Of a stretch of DNA of 64,000 nt, positions 45,823 to 53,594 are shown piece after piece. The stretch is from Ancylobacter mangrovi (lineage in GTDB: Bacteria; Pseudomonadota; Alphaproteobacteria; Rhizobiales; Xanthobacteraceae): positions 62,001 through 126,000 of the forward strand of contig NZ_JANTHZ010000007.1 in the NCBI RefSeq assembly GCF_024752355.1, given 5' to 3'. The notes under the pieces are model-generated. The model worked only from the letters and a program-made list of their open reading frames with translations, was not told where the DNA came from and searched no databases. The stretch's first letter is position 1; each line of letters starts with the position of its first letter. Both the position numbers and the translations under genes were made by a program.

Positions 45823-46253
45823 GAAACCGGCTCGTACTCCACATGGCCGCCGCGCACCCGAAGAGAGCTACCATGTGGCCCGCCCGAAGTTAAGTTCCTG
45901 GCAATACATTATAATTGTTGCAGAGTGTTATATTGGAACCGTTCCATCTTGCTCTGCACTTGAATGAAAGACGGTTTATTGTCATGCGCAGCGTGACTTT
46001 ATACCTCCAACTCAAAGCTCAACTCTTTTCGGGGGCCTCGGAGGCGATTCCGTGATCGAGCCCCCCGTCGCTTCCTTCCCGTGCGCCGGGGGCGGCGATC
46101 GGCGGGATCATCCGAGTGCATTGGCCCAGCGCATCGAGGTCGGCGAGGGCGAGGTACGCATAACGGGATCGAAATCCAGCCGGCTCAAAACGCGTATGGC
46201 TGCGCAGGGGAGGGAATTCGGCGGGCATTGGCGTGCCCGGCTGCGGACTGAAA
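45823..46253. other. Intergenic region between fecI and tRNA-Ser
   Basis: This 431-bp stretch has no convincing gene. Its first half is AT-rich and contains the nested inverted repeat at 45919-45958 and an imperfect palindrome around 45901-45921, likely the iron-controlled promoter of fecI. The second half is downstream of the tRNA and includes GGGGGC/GCCCCC arms at 46031-46036 and 46060-46065. Confidence 0.5.
45919..45958. promoter_or_regulatory. Nested inverted repeat upstream of fecI
   Basis: Outer arms TGCAGAG (45919-45925) and CTCTGCA (45952-45958) enclose GGAAC-c-GTTCC (45935-45945), nearly on the same centre. The element lies about 100-135 bp upstream of fecI in AT-rich DNA. It could bind an iron regulator such as a Fur-family protein or RirA, but it matches none of their known consensus sites. 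Confidence 0.4.
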
Positions 46254-46341
46254 TGGCGGAAGCGGTGGGATTCGAACCCACGAACCCTTGCGGGTTGCTG
46301 GTTTTCAAGACCAGTGCCTTCAACCACTCGGCCACACTTCC
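46254..46341 (-). tRNA. tRNA-Ser (anticodon UGA)
   Basis: Read on the minus strand, GGAAGTG (from 46341) pairs with CGCTTCC to form the acceptor stem, with CCA encoded at 46256-46254. The D arm, anticodon arm CTGGT-CTTGAAA-ACCAG, a long variable arm (CAACCC-GCAA-GGGTTCG) and T arm GTGGGTTCGAATCCCAC are all present. The anticodon TGA and class-II variable arm identify a serine tRNA reading UCA. Confidence 0.97.
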
Positions 46342-46536
46342 ATACCGTGCCGCCGGGATGCCCGTCGGCCCTTCGCGCGCCGAAAGCCGCCTGGCGGGTC
46401 GCCGGTAGCCAGGTCCTGACGGAGCGCTGACGACCGATGCGCCGGGCGTTGCGCCCGGTTGCCTGCTTTAGTGCTCCCTCGCCGGCCGCGTCAACCGCCA
46501 GCGGCTCGCCCCTGCCCTTCCGCCCCAAGCGCCGGG

Positions 46537-47217
46537 CTAGGCGCCGCCGATCAGCCCCAGCCGGGCGCGGAAGGCGTCCCTTATATGGGCGCGCGCGGCC
46601 TGCTCGGCGCGGTCGGCGTCGCGCGCGGCGATCGCCTGCAGGATCGCGGCGTGTTCCCCCGTCGCTTCGCGTGCCCGCCCGGGAACGGCGAAGGTCGTGG
46701 AACCCAGCAGCGCGATCGCGTCGTGCAGCTCGCTCGAGGCGCTGTCGAGATAGGGGTTCCGGGCGGCGCGGTGGATCGCATCGTGGAACAGCCGGTTCAG
46801 TCGCGCCAGCTCGCGCTCGTCATCCTGCGGATGAGCGGCGAAGCGCGCCAGCAGGTCCTCCATCGCGGCGAGTTCCGGCGCCGAGGCGTGCTGGGCGGCG
46901 AGCCGCGCCGCCGCGCCCTCGATGATCTCGCGCATCACATAGAGGTCGACGATCTCGGTGGCGGAGAGCGAGCGCACCACGAGGCCGCGCCCGCCGACCG
47001 GCTCCAGCAGCCGCTTCTCCACCAGCCGGCCGAGCGCCTCGCGCACCGGCGTCCGGCTCACGCCCAGCCGCTCGGCGATGTCCTGCTCGCGCACCCGCTC
47101 GCCCGGCTTGAGCTCGCCATTGCGCAGCGCGTCGAGCACGAAGCGGTAGACGAACGTCCCGAGCGGCACCTGGGGCGCGGATGGCGAGGCGGCGGGTACG
47201 GGCTTGCGTGGATCCAT
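46537..47217 (-). CDS. GntR/FCD-family transcriptional regulator of the tcu region
   Basis: A 226-residue regulator starting MDPRKPVPAASPSAPQVPLG. The winged helix (about 20-85) contains VREQDIAERLGVSRTPVREALGRLVEKRLL. The FCD domain (about 95-220) has LYVMREIIEGAAARLAA and the metal-site histidines in RLNRLFHDAIH and GEHAAILQAI. The ATG at 47217 is preferred to a start at 47286, which adds an arginine-rich stretch. It is divergent from tcuA, and a site resembling an FCD operator lies between (47343-47370). Confidence 0.88.
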   Translation of the reverse strand: MDPRKPVPAASPSAPQVPLGTFVYRFVLDALRNGELKPGERVREQDIAERLGVSRTPVREALGRLVEKRLLEPVGGRGLVVRSLSATEIVDLYVMREIIEGAAARLAAQHASAPELAAMEDLLARFAAHPQDDERELARLNRLFHDAIHRAARNPYLDSASSELHDAIALLGSTTFAVPGRAREATGEHAAILQAIAARDADRAEQAARAHIRDAFRARLGLIGGA

Positions 47218-47342
47218 CACATCTCGCGTTCCGTTCCGGCGCGGCGCGCCATTCCCCGCGCGCCGTCGCCGCTGCCTTTCATACATCAGCCATGGCCCGG
47301 CGAAAGCCGCCGACCTGTCGATTGGACTCGTTAAAAGACGAT

Positions 47343-47370
47343 TGCACGGCTTCGTGCACGTACGTATACA
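47343..47370. promoter_or_regulatory. Candidate GntR/FCD operator and hairpin upstream of tcuA
   Basis: GTATAC (47364-47369) is embedded in CGTATACAAT, close to the FCD-type site ATTGTATACAAT. Just upstream TGCACG (47343-47348) and CGTGCA (47353-47358) form a 6-bp inverted repeat with a 4-base loop. The sites lie 38-65 bp before the tcuA start, where a repressor could block both divergent promoters. Confidence 0.4.
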
Positions 47371-47407
47371 ATAACATGCAAATACGACGGGCGAACAGGC
47401 GGGAGCT

Positions 47408-48829
47408 ATGGCGGCGAGGGAAAACGGAGCGGAATCGGGGCCCCGCGGCCCCTATGACGTGCTGGTGATCGGGGGCGGAAACGCCGCCCTGTGCGCCGCG
47501 ATCAGCGCCAGCCGGGACGGCGCCCGCGTGCTGGTGCTGGAGGCCGCGCCGCGCTTCTATCGCGGCGGCAACACGCGCCACACCCGCAACATGCGCTGCG
47601 CCCACGACACCGCGACCGAGATCCTCACCGGCCCCTATACCGAGGACGAGTTCTTCGACGACCTGCTGCGCGTGACCGGCGGCCAGACCGACGAGGAACT
47701 GGCGCGGCACATGATCCATGAATCCAAGGACATGCTGAACTGGATCGTCGAGCAGGGCGTGCGCTTCCAGCCTTCGCTCGGCGGCACGCTCAGCCTGGGG
47801 CGCACCAACTCGTTCTTCCTCGGCGGCGGGCGCTCGATGCTGAACGAGCTCTACCGCACGGCCGAAGGGCTGGGCGTCGAGGTTGCCTACGATTCCGAGG
47901 TGGTGGCGCTCGATATCGACGACGGCACCTTCCGAGCCGCCACCGTCCGGCGCGGCGACGCGCTCGTCCGGATCGAGGCGCGCGCGCTGGTGGCGGCCGC
48001 CGGCGGCTTCGAGGCCAATATCGACTGGCTGAAGGAAGGTTGGGGCGAGGTCGCCGAGAACTTCCTCATCCGCGGCACGCCCTATAATCGCGGCACGGTG
48101 CTGAAGATGCTGATGGCCGCCGGCGTCGAGACGATCGGCGACCCGACCCAGTGCCACGCCGTGGCGATCGACGCGCGCGCGCCGAAATTCGACGGCGGCA
48201 TCATCACACGGCTCGACTGCGTGGTGTTCGGCATCGTCGTCAACAACAGGTGCGAGCGCTTCTACGACGAGGGCGAGGACATCTGGCCCAAGCGCTACGC
48301 CATCTGGGGCCGCCTCGTCGCCGCGCAGCCTGACCAGATCGCCTACATCATCTTCGACGCCCGCTCGCTCGAGCTGTTCATGCCCTCGCTTTTCCCCCCG
48401 ATCAGCGGCGCCAGCATCGCCGAGCTGGCCGGCAAGCTCGGGCTCGACGCGGAAAAGCTCACCGCGACGGTGGAGGGCTTCAACGCCGCCGTCCAGCCCG
48501 GCACGTTCGACGACAAGACGCTCGACGACTGCCGCACAGTGGGCCTCTCGCCGCCCAAGACGCACTGGGCGCGGCGGATCGAGACCGCGCCCTTCTATGC
48601 CTATCCGGTGCGGCCGGGCATCACCTTCACCTACCTCGCCACACGGATCGACCGCGAGGCACGGATGCGCATGGCCGACGGGCGCCCGGCGCGGAACATG
48701 TTCGCCGCCGGCGAGATCATGGCCGGCAACGTGCTCGGCAGGGGCTATGCCGCCGGCATCGGCATGACGATCGGCAGCGTGTTCGGCCGGATCGCGGGAC
48801 GGGAGGCCGCCAGCAATGCTCGCCAATGA
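47408..48829 (+). CDS. tcuA: FAD-dependent tricarballylate dehydrogenase TcuA-like
   Basis: A 473-residue flavoprotein of the fumarate-reductase/succinate-dehydrogenase family. The FAD motif is VLVIGGGNAALCAAISASR, followed by VLEAAPRFYRGGNTRHTRNMR, a stretch typical of TcuA. The C-terminal FAD contact is ARNMFAAGEIMAGNVLGRGYAAG. GGGAGCT precedes the ATG. TcuA oxidises tricarballylate to cis-aconitate and passes electrons to TcuB. Its last 14 bp overlap tcuB. Confidence 0.9.
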   Translation: MAARENGAESGPRGPYDVLVIGGGNAALCAAISASRDGARVLVLEAAPRFYRGGNTRHTRNMRCAHDTATEILTGPYTEDEFFDDLLRVTGGQTDEELARHMIHESKDMLNWIVEQGVRFQPSLGGTLSLGRTNSFFLGGGRSMLNELYRTAEGLGVEVAYDSEVVALDIDDGTFRAATVRRGDALVRIEARALVAAAGGFEANIDWLKEGWGEVAENFLIRGTPYNRGTVLKMLMAAGVETIGDPTQCHAVAIDARAPKFDGGIITRLDCVVFGIVVNNRCERFYDEGEDIWPKRYAIWGRLVAAQPDQIAYIIFDARSLELFMPSLFPPISGASIAELAGKLGLDAEKLTATVEGFNAAVQPGTFDDKTLDDCRTVGLSPPKTHWARRIETAPFYAYPVRPGITFTYLATRIDREARMRMADGRPARNMFAAGEIMAGNVLGRGYAAGIGMTIGSVFGRIAGREAASNARQ

Positions 48830-49949
48830 ACGCATCCACGCCACCGACACGCTGGCGGAAGCCGACCGGCTGATGACGGTCTGCAATTCCTGCCGCTATT
48901 GCGAGGGGCTGTGCGCGGTGTTCCCGGCCATGGAGATGCGGCGCTCCTTCGCCGATGGCGACCTCAACTACCTTGCCAATCTCTGCCATGGCTGCGGCGC
49001 CTGCTACCATGACTGCCAGTTCTCGCCGCCGCATGAGTTCGACGTCAACGTGCCGCGCACGCTGGCGGTGGCGCGGGCGGATTCCTACCGCGCCTTTGCC
49101 TGGCCGCGCGCCTTCGCGCCGCTGTTCGACCGCAACGGGCTCGCCGTCAGCCTGATCGCGGCGCTGGGCGTCGCCGGCTTCATCCTCGCCTTCGCCGCCT
49201 GGCACGACCGCGACGTGCTGTTCGGCACGCATCTCGACGCTGGCGCCTTCTATGCGCTGATGCCGCACAACGCGATGGCGCTGCTGTTCGGCGGGGTGTT
49301 CCTCTATGCGATGGTCGCCGTCGGCATGGGCCTGCGCGCGTTCTGGAACGACATCGGCGAGCCGGCCGCGACGCTGGTCGCCCCGAAGCCCCTCTGGCAG
49401 GCGATCAACGATGCGGGGCGGCTGCGCTATCTCGACGGCGGCGGCGTCGGCTGCATGAACGAGAGCGACAAGCCGGACGACAATCGCCGCTTCTACCATC
49501 ACTGCACGTTCTACGGCTTCATGCTGTGCTTCGCCGCGACTTGCGTGGCGACGCTCTACCACTACCTGCTCGGCCGCGAGGCGCCCTACCCGATCTACGA
49601 CCTGCCGGTGCTGCTCGGCACCGCCGGCGGCGTCGGGCTCCTGATCGGCCCGGCGGGGCTGCTCGCGGCCAAGCTGCGGCGCGAGCGCATCCTGGTGGAC
49701 GAGGCGCGGCTCGGCATGGACGTCGCCTTCCTCGTCATGCTGTTCCTGACCAGCCTCACCGGGCTCACCCTGCTCGCCTTCCGCGAGAGCGCGGCCATGG
49801 GGCTGCTGCTGGCGGTCCATCTGGGCGTCGTGTTCGCGCTGTTCTTTACCATGCCCTACGGCAAGTTCGTGCACGGCCTCTACCGCTTCGCGGCGCTGGT
49901 GCGCTATGCGCGGGAAATGGCGCGCCACGGCGACGACGCGGCCGCCTGA
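48816..49949 (+). CDS. tcuB: Tricarballylate utilization protein TcuB-like (Fe-S membrane protein)
   Basis: A 377-residue membrane protein that reoxidises TcuA. Two 4Fe-4S motifs lie at the N-terminus: C23, C26, C29, C33 (CNSCRYCEGLC) and C57, C60, C63, C67 (CHGCGACYHDC). About six membrane helices follow, with haem- or quinone-related histidines. The gene overlaps tcuA. Electrons probably enter the quinone pool. TcuC, the usual MFS transporter, is absent here; import may use the Tct system at 61004-64000. Confidence 0.9.
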   Translation: MLANERIHATDTLAEADRLMTVCNSCRYCEGLCAVFPAMEMRRSFADGDLNYLANLCHGCGACYHDCQFSPPHEFDVNVPRTLAVARADSYRAFAWPRAFAPLFDRNGLAVSLIAALGVAGFILAFAAWHDRDVLFGTHLDAGAFYALMPHNAMALLFGGVFLYAMVAVGMGLRAFWNDIGEPAATLVAPKPLWQAINDAGRLRYLDGGGVGCMNESDKPDDNRRFYHHCTFYGFMLCFAATCVATLYHYLLGREAPYPIYDLPVLLGTAGGVGLLIGPAGLLAAKLRRERILVDEARLGMDVAFLVMLFLTSLTGLTLLAFRESAAMGLLLAVHLGVVFALFFTMPYGKFVHGLYRFAALVRYAREMARHGDDAAA

Positions 49950-50034
49950 CGGCGGGATAGGGGTCGTCCCACCGGCCCTCGCCGCCCTCCCGAACAGCCG
50001 GCGATCAGATCGCCCCTGCCCGCCCCGCCGACCT

Positions 50035-50051
50035 CATAACCCACCGTTATG
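50035..50051. promoter_or_regulatory. Inverted repeat CATAAC-N5-GTTATG, candidate operator
   Basis: CATAAC (50035-50040) and GTTATG (50046-50051) are perfect inverted repeats with a 5-base spacer, in the otherwise uninformative 50 bp after a GC-rich stretch. The site lies 70 bp before the small ORF and amidohydrolase. It is in the size range of a dimeric regulator site. Confidence 0.4.
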
Positions 50052-50076
50052 TGCCGGCGGAATAATGTGATTGGTT

Positions 50077-50117
50077 CTCCCGGCCGGAATGGTCTCTCCT
50101 CACGGAAAGACCGGGAG
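50077..50117 (+). promoter_or_regulatory. Mutually exclusive leader hairpins at the small ORF ribosome-binding site
   Basis: CTCCCGG (50077-50083) can pair with CCGGGAG (50111-50117), which contains the ribosome-binding site GGGAGG. Alternatively GGTCT (50091-50095) can pair with AGACC (50108-50112), which competes for the same bases. Such switching could control translation of the downstream ORFs. It is inferred from complementarity only. Confidence 0.35.
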
Positions 50118-50123
50118 GAACAA

Positions 50124-50285
50124 ATGCCCGCCGAGGCATTCGCTGCCGCGCAAAGCGGGAGCACGCATGGTATCCGGCCGACCCGGATGATCGGAACGGC
50201 TGCGAACGCATCCGCATATGTCGGCAGCGCTGCTCGGCGCCCATCGGGCGCGACGGATCGCCCGCGCGCGAGCGACCGGCCGTGA
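50124..50285 (+). CDS. Possible 53-residue leader ORF upstream of the amidohydrolase
   Basis: MPAEAFAAAQSGSTHGIRPT begins 5 bases after GGAGG, a much better ribosome-binding site than the amidohydrolase has. It ends with TGA overlapping the amidohydrolase ATG (TGATG), so translation could be coupled. The product is alanine-, arginine- and serine-rich, without a recognised domain. It may be a leader or simply a remnant. The preceding 49950-50123 has no gene. Confidence 0.3.
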   Translation: MPAEAFAAAQSGSTHGIRPTRMIGTAANASAYVGSAARRPSGATDRPRASDRP

Positions 50286-51190
50286 TGCTTTCCGTCCTGC
50301 CCGAACTTTCGCCGGTCATACTCGGCGTGCGGCACACGGCGCCCTCCTTCGGCGTGCCCGCCGGCGCCTGCGACACCCATGTGCACGTCTTCGCGCCCGG
50401 CACGCTTTTTCCGTTCGCAGCCGGGCGGCACTACACCCCGCCGCCTGCCAGCGTCGCCGATCTCGTCGCCCATCAGAGCGCGCTCGGCCTGGAGCGCGTC
50501 GTCATCGTGCAGGCGAGCCCCTACGGGACCGACAATGCGTGCCTGCTCGACGCGCTCGCGCAGCTTGGCCCGCAAGCGCGCGGCGTCGCGGTCCTGTCGG
50601 GCGACGTGGACGAGGAGACGCTGCATGCGCTCCACGACCGGGGCGTGCGCGGCGTCCGGCTGAACGTCGCCACCGGCGGCGGGGCCGTCGACCGCGGGGA
50701 CATCGCCCGCGACCTCACTGCTACCGCCGAGCGCATCGCGCCGATGGGCTGGCACCTGCAGATCTATGCCGCGATGGACCTCCTCGCCGGCCTCGCCGAC
50801 GAGATCGCCGCGCTGCCGGTGACGACCGTGCTGGACCACTTCGCCCGGCCGAAGCCGGACGGCGCCAATATCGCCCACGATGCCCGCCGCATCCTGCGGC
50901 TGCTGGAGCGCGGTACGGCCTACGTCAAGCTTTCCGCCCCGCGCCGGCTGGCCGATCCCGATTCTCCCGCGCTGGCCCGTTGGGCCCGGGCGCTCATCGG
51001 CGCCAATGCCGAACGGGTGCTCTGGGGAAGCGACTGGCCGCACCCGCGCGCCGGGGCCAGCGCCGGCGAAATCTTCTATCCCGAGGATGACGGCCTCGTC
51101 CTCGACCGCCTGGCGGGCTGGGCGAACGGGGCGACGACCCTGCGCCGCATCCTCGTCGACAACCCGGCGCGGCTGTACGGCTTCACCTGA
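50285..51190 (+). CDS. Amidohydrolase-family lactonase/hydrolase (LigI-like)
   Basis: A 301-residue TIM-barrel hydrolase. The HxH motif is H32 and H34 in CDTHVHVF, with EAA-type lysine not obvious, a histidine in VLDHFARPK and the catalytic aspartate in GSDWPHP. The closest known type is 2-pyrone-4,6-dicarboxylate lactonase LigI, which opens a lactone without metal. An in-frame GTG at 50282 is also possible. It follows tcuAB and precedes an Ldh-family gene; the true substrate may be a lactone or dicarboxylic ring compound. Confidence 0.85.
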   Translation: MLSVLPELSPVILGVRHTAPSFGVPAGACDTHVHVFAPGTLFPFAAGRHYTPPPASVADLVAHQSALGLERVVIVQASPYGTDNACLLDALAQLGPQARGVAVLSGDVDEETLHALHDRGVRGVRLNVATGGGAVDRGDIARDLTATAERIAPMGWHLQIYAAMDLLAGLADEIAALPVTTVLDHFARPKPDGANIAHDARRILRLLERGTAYVKLSAPRRLADPDSPALARWARALIGANAERVLWGSDWPHPRAGASAGEIFYPEDDGLVLDRLAGWANGATTLRRILVDNPARLYGFT

Positions 51191-51217
51191 TCGCGCCCCG
51201 CGCCAACGGAGACTCCC

Positions 51218-52327
51218 ATGTTGCACTCGCCGCCGGACGCCGGCTCGACCCCGGCCAGGATGTATGCCCGGCCGCAGGACGCTGAGGCCTTCGCCACCCG
51301 TGTGGTCGCGGCCAACGGCCTGCCCGAGGCCGACGCGGCCATCGTCGCCCGCTGCCTGGTGCGGGCGGACCTGCGCGGGGTCGACACCCACGGGCTGCAA
51401 TATCTCTCGCACTATCTCAAGCGGGTGCGCTCCGGCCTCATCAACCCGCGGCCCGCGCTCGCGCTCGAGAAGGCGACGCCGGTCGCTGCCGCGCTGGACG
51501 GGCAGAACGCCTTCGGCTTCGTCACCTCGACCTTCGCGATGGACGGCGCCATCGGCATGGCGCGCGAGTTCGGCGTGGGGCTGGTCGCGGTCCGCAACAG
51601 CACGCATTTCGGCATGGCCGCCAACTACGCGCTGCAGGCGGTGGAGGCCGGCTACATTGCGCTCGTCGCCACCAACGCCTCGCGCGCCATGCCGCCCTGG
51701 GGCGGGCGGGCGGCACTGTTCGGCACCAGCCCGTTCGCGGCAGGCGCGCCGGGCGGCAGCGAAATCCCCTATGTGCTCGACATGTCGCCGGCGGTCGCCG
51801 CGCGCGGCAAGATCCGCAAGGCCGCCCGCCACGGGCAGGAGATCCCGCTCGGCTACGCGCTCGACAAGGAGGGCCGGCCGACCACCGATCCCAACGCCGC
51901 GCTGGACGGCGGCGTGGTGCTGCCGATCGGCGGGCCGAAGGGTTCGGCGATCTCGATGCTGATGGACATTCTCGGCGGCGTGTTCTCGGGAGCCGCCTTC
52001 GCCGGCGCCGTCGCCAACCAGTTCGAGGATTTCGAGCGGCCGCAGAATGTCGGCCACTTCTTCCTCGCGATCCGGCCGGGGCTGTTCGTCACCGAGGAGG
52101 CGTTCCGCGCCCGCATGGACGAGTTGGTGCGTACCGTGCACGGGGCGCCGCTCGCGGAAGGGTTCGACGAGATCCTGATGCCGGGAGAGCTCGAGGGTCG
52201 GCTCGAAGCCGAGCGCCTGGCGCACGGCGTGCCCTACAGCTCAACCGATCTGGCGCGCATCCAGGCCGAGGCCGCCGCGGTCGGGCTCGCGCCGCTCGAG
52301 GTGCGCGAGACGCCGTTCGAGGAGTGA
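51218..52327 (+). CDS. Ldh-family malate/L-lactate-type dehydrogenase
   Basis: A 369-residue NAD(P)-dependent oxidoreductase of the Ldh/YlbC family. The family blocks ADLRGVDTHGLQYLSHYLKR, NSTHFGMAANYALQAVEAG and LPIGGPKGSAISMLMDILGG are clear; H in STHFG is the catalytic residue. It reduces or oxidises a 2-oxo/2-hydroxy acid such as malate, sulfolactate or ureidoglycolate. The 27-bp spacing to the amidohydrolase suggests they share a transcript. It converges on the CoA-transferase gene. Confidence 0.88.
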   Translation: MLHSPPDAGSTPARMYARPQDAEAFATRVVAANGLPEADAAIVARCLVRADLRGVDTHGLQYLSHYLKRVRSGLINPRPALALEKATPVAAALDGQNAFGFVTSTFAMDGAIGMAREFGVGLVAVRNSTHFGMAANYALQAVEAGYIALVATNASRAMPPWGGRAALFGTSPFAAGAPGGSEIPYVLDMSPAVAARGKIRKAARHGQEIPLGYALDKEGRPTTDPNAALDGGVVLPIGGPKGSAISMLMDILGGVFSGAAFAGAVANQFEDFERPQNVGHFFLAIRPGLFVTEEAFRARMDELVRTVHGAPLAEGFDEILMPGELEGRLEAERLAHGVPYSSTDLARIQAEAAAVGLAPLEVRETPFEE

Positions 52328-52334
52328 GCGTTCC

Positions 52335-52350
52335 GGCGCGGCGGCGCGCC
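52335..52350. terminator. Short GC hairpin between convergent genes
   Basis: GGCGCG (52335-52340) and CGCGCC (52345-52350) flank a GCGG loop in the 25-bp gap between the Ldh-family gene and the CoA-transferase gene. It could serve both transcripts, though it lacks a U tract. Confidence 0.35.
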
Positions 52351-52352
52351 TC

Positions 52353-53594
52353 TCAGATGACGCCGTCGCGCCGCAGGGCCTCGACCTCGTCCGGGTCGAG
52401 CCCGAAGCGGTCGACGAGGACGGCCTCGTTCTGCTCGCCGAGCCGGCTGCTGGGGACGAGCGGCATGGGCGGCACGTCCTCGAAGCGGATCGGGCTGTTC
52501 TGCACCACGATGCGCCCGAACTGGGGATGGTCGATCCATTGCAGGCTGCCGCGCGCGTGCATGTGCGGATCGTTCACCACCTCGTCGAGGCCGCGCACCG
52601 GCGCGTGCGGCACGCGGTTGGCGAGGAACAGCGCCGCCAGCTCGCCCTTGGTCCGCTCACGGGTCCAGTCGCCGACCAGCCGGTCGATCTCCTCCATATG
52701 GCCGACGCGCGACTTCAGGTCGGCGAAGCGCGGGTCGTCGCGCAGCCCCTCGCGATCCATCGCTTTCAAAAGCGCGTGGAAGTGCCTGTTGTTGTTGCAG
52801 ATAATGGCGATGTATCCATCCTTGGCGGGATAGACGTTGTAGGGCGATTCGGCGAGGCCGCCATGGCGATTGCCGGTCCGCGCCGGCGCCTTGCCGCCAT
52901 TGCCGTGATAGAGCGCCAGATTGGAGCTGAGCGAGGCGTAGACGGCCTCCTGCATCGACACCTCCACCAGGCGCCCTTTGCCGGTGCGCTCGCGCTCGTA
53001 CAGCGCGGTGGCGATGCCGGCATAGAGGTGGATGCCGGCGAAGAAGTCGCACAGCGCCGGCCCGGACTTCACGGGCGGGCTGTCCGGGAAGCCGGTGATG
53101 CTCATGATCCCCGACATCGCCTGCACCGTGATGTCCATCGCCGGATAGTCGCGATACGGGCCGGACCGGCCATAGCCGGTGCTCGAAGCGTAGATTAGGC
53201 GGGGATTGACCGCCCGCAGCTCGGCCGGGCCGAGGCCGAGGCGCTCGGTGACGCCGGGCGCGAAGTTCTCCACCAGCACATCCGCGCCGCGCGCCATCCG
53301 CAACAGCAGCTCCCGCCCCCGGTCGGACTTCAGGTCGAGGCTGAGCGACTTCTTGTTGCCGTTGAGCATGGCGAAGGGCAGCGCGGCACCGCCGATGCCG
53401 GCGCGCACCCGCAAATGCTCGCCCGTGCCCGGCGGCTCGATCTTGATGACCTCAGCCCCCGCCATCGCCATCAGGAAGGTGGCGTAGGGGCCGGCATAGA
53501 TGTGCGACAGGTCGAGCACCGTGACGCCGGCCAGCGGATAGGCCGGGGCGGCAGCCTGTGCCGAGGCCTCCGCGGGCGAGGACGCGTCCGCCAT
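52353..53594 (-). CDS. CaiB/BaiF family III CoA-transferase
   Basis: A 413-residue family III CoA-transferase. It starts with GVTVLDLSHIYAGPYATFLMAMAGAEVIKIEPP, the classical N-terminal block, followed by NGNKKSLSLDLKSDRG and the catalytic aspartate in YPAMDITVQAMSGIM. It moves CoA from a donor such as succinyl-CoA to a carboxylic acid; glutarate and methylglutarate transferases belong to this family. The start overlaps the acyl-CoA dehydrogenase stop (TGATG). It is the last gene of the cluster. Confidence 0.9.
   Translation of the reverse strand: MADASSPAEASAQAAAPAYPLAGVTVLDLSHIYAGPYATFLMAMAGAEVIKIEPPGTGEHLRVRAGIGGAALPFAMLNGNKKSLSLDLKSDRGRELLLRMARGADVLVENFAPGVTERLGLGPAELRAVNPRLIYASSTGYGRSGPYRDYPAMDITVQAMSGIMSITGFPDSPPVKSGPALCDFFAGIHLYAGIATALYERERTGKGRLVEVSMQEAVYASLSSNLALYHGNGGKAPARTGNRHGGLAESPYNVYPAKDGYIAIICNNNRHFHALLKAMDREGLRDDPRFADLKSRVGHMEEIDRLVGDWTRERTKGELAALFLANRVPHAPVRGLDEVVNDPHMHARGSLQWIDHPQFGRIVVQNSPIRFEDVPPMPLVPSSRLGEQNEAVLVDRFGLDPDEVEALRRDGVI

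Noticed and set aside
46031-46065. GGGGGC/GCCCCC arms after the tRNA, as a terminator
   Set aside because: The loop is long and no U-run follows on the minus strand; too weak to call.
46108-46335. Short frames that run across the tRNA-Ser gene
   Set aside because: They encode the tRNA sequence itself and have no independent support.
46254-46341. tRNA-Ser as attachment site of an integrated element
   Set aside because: No integrase, no phage or plasmid genes and no visible repeat of the tRNA end in the window.
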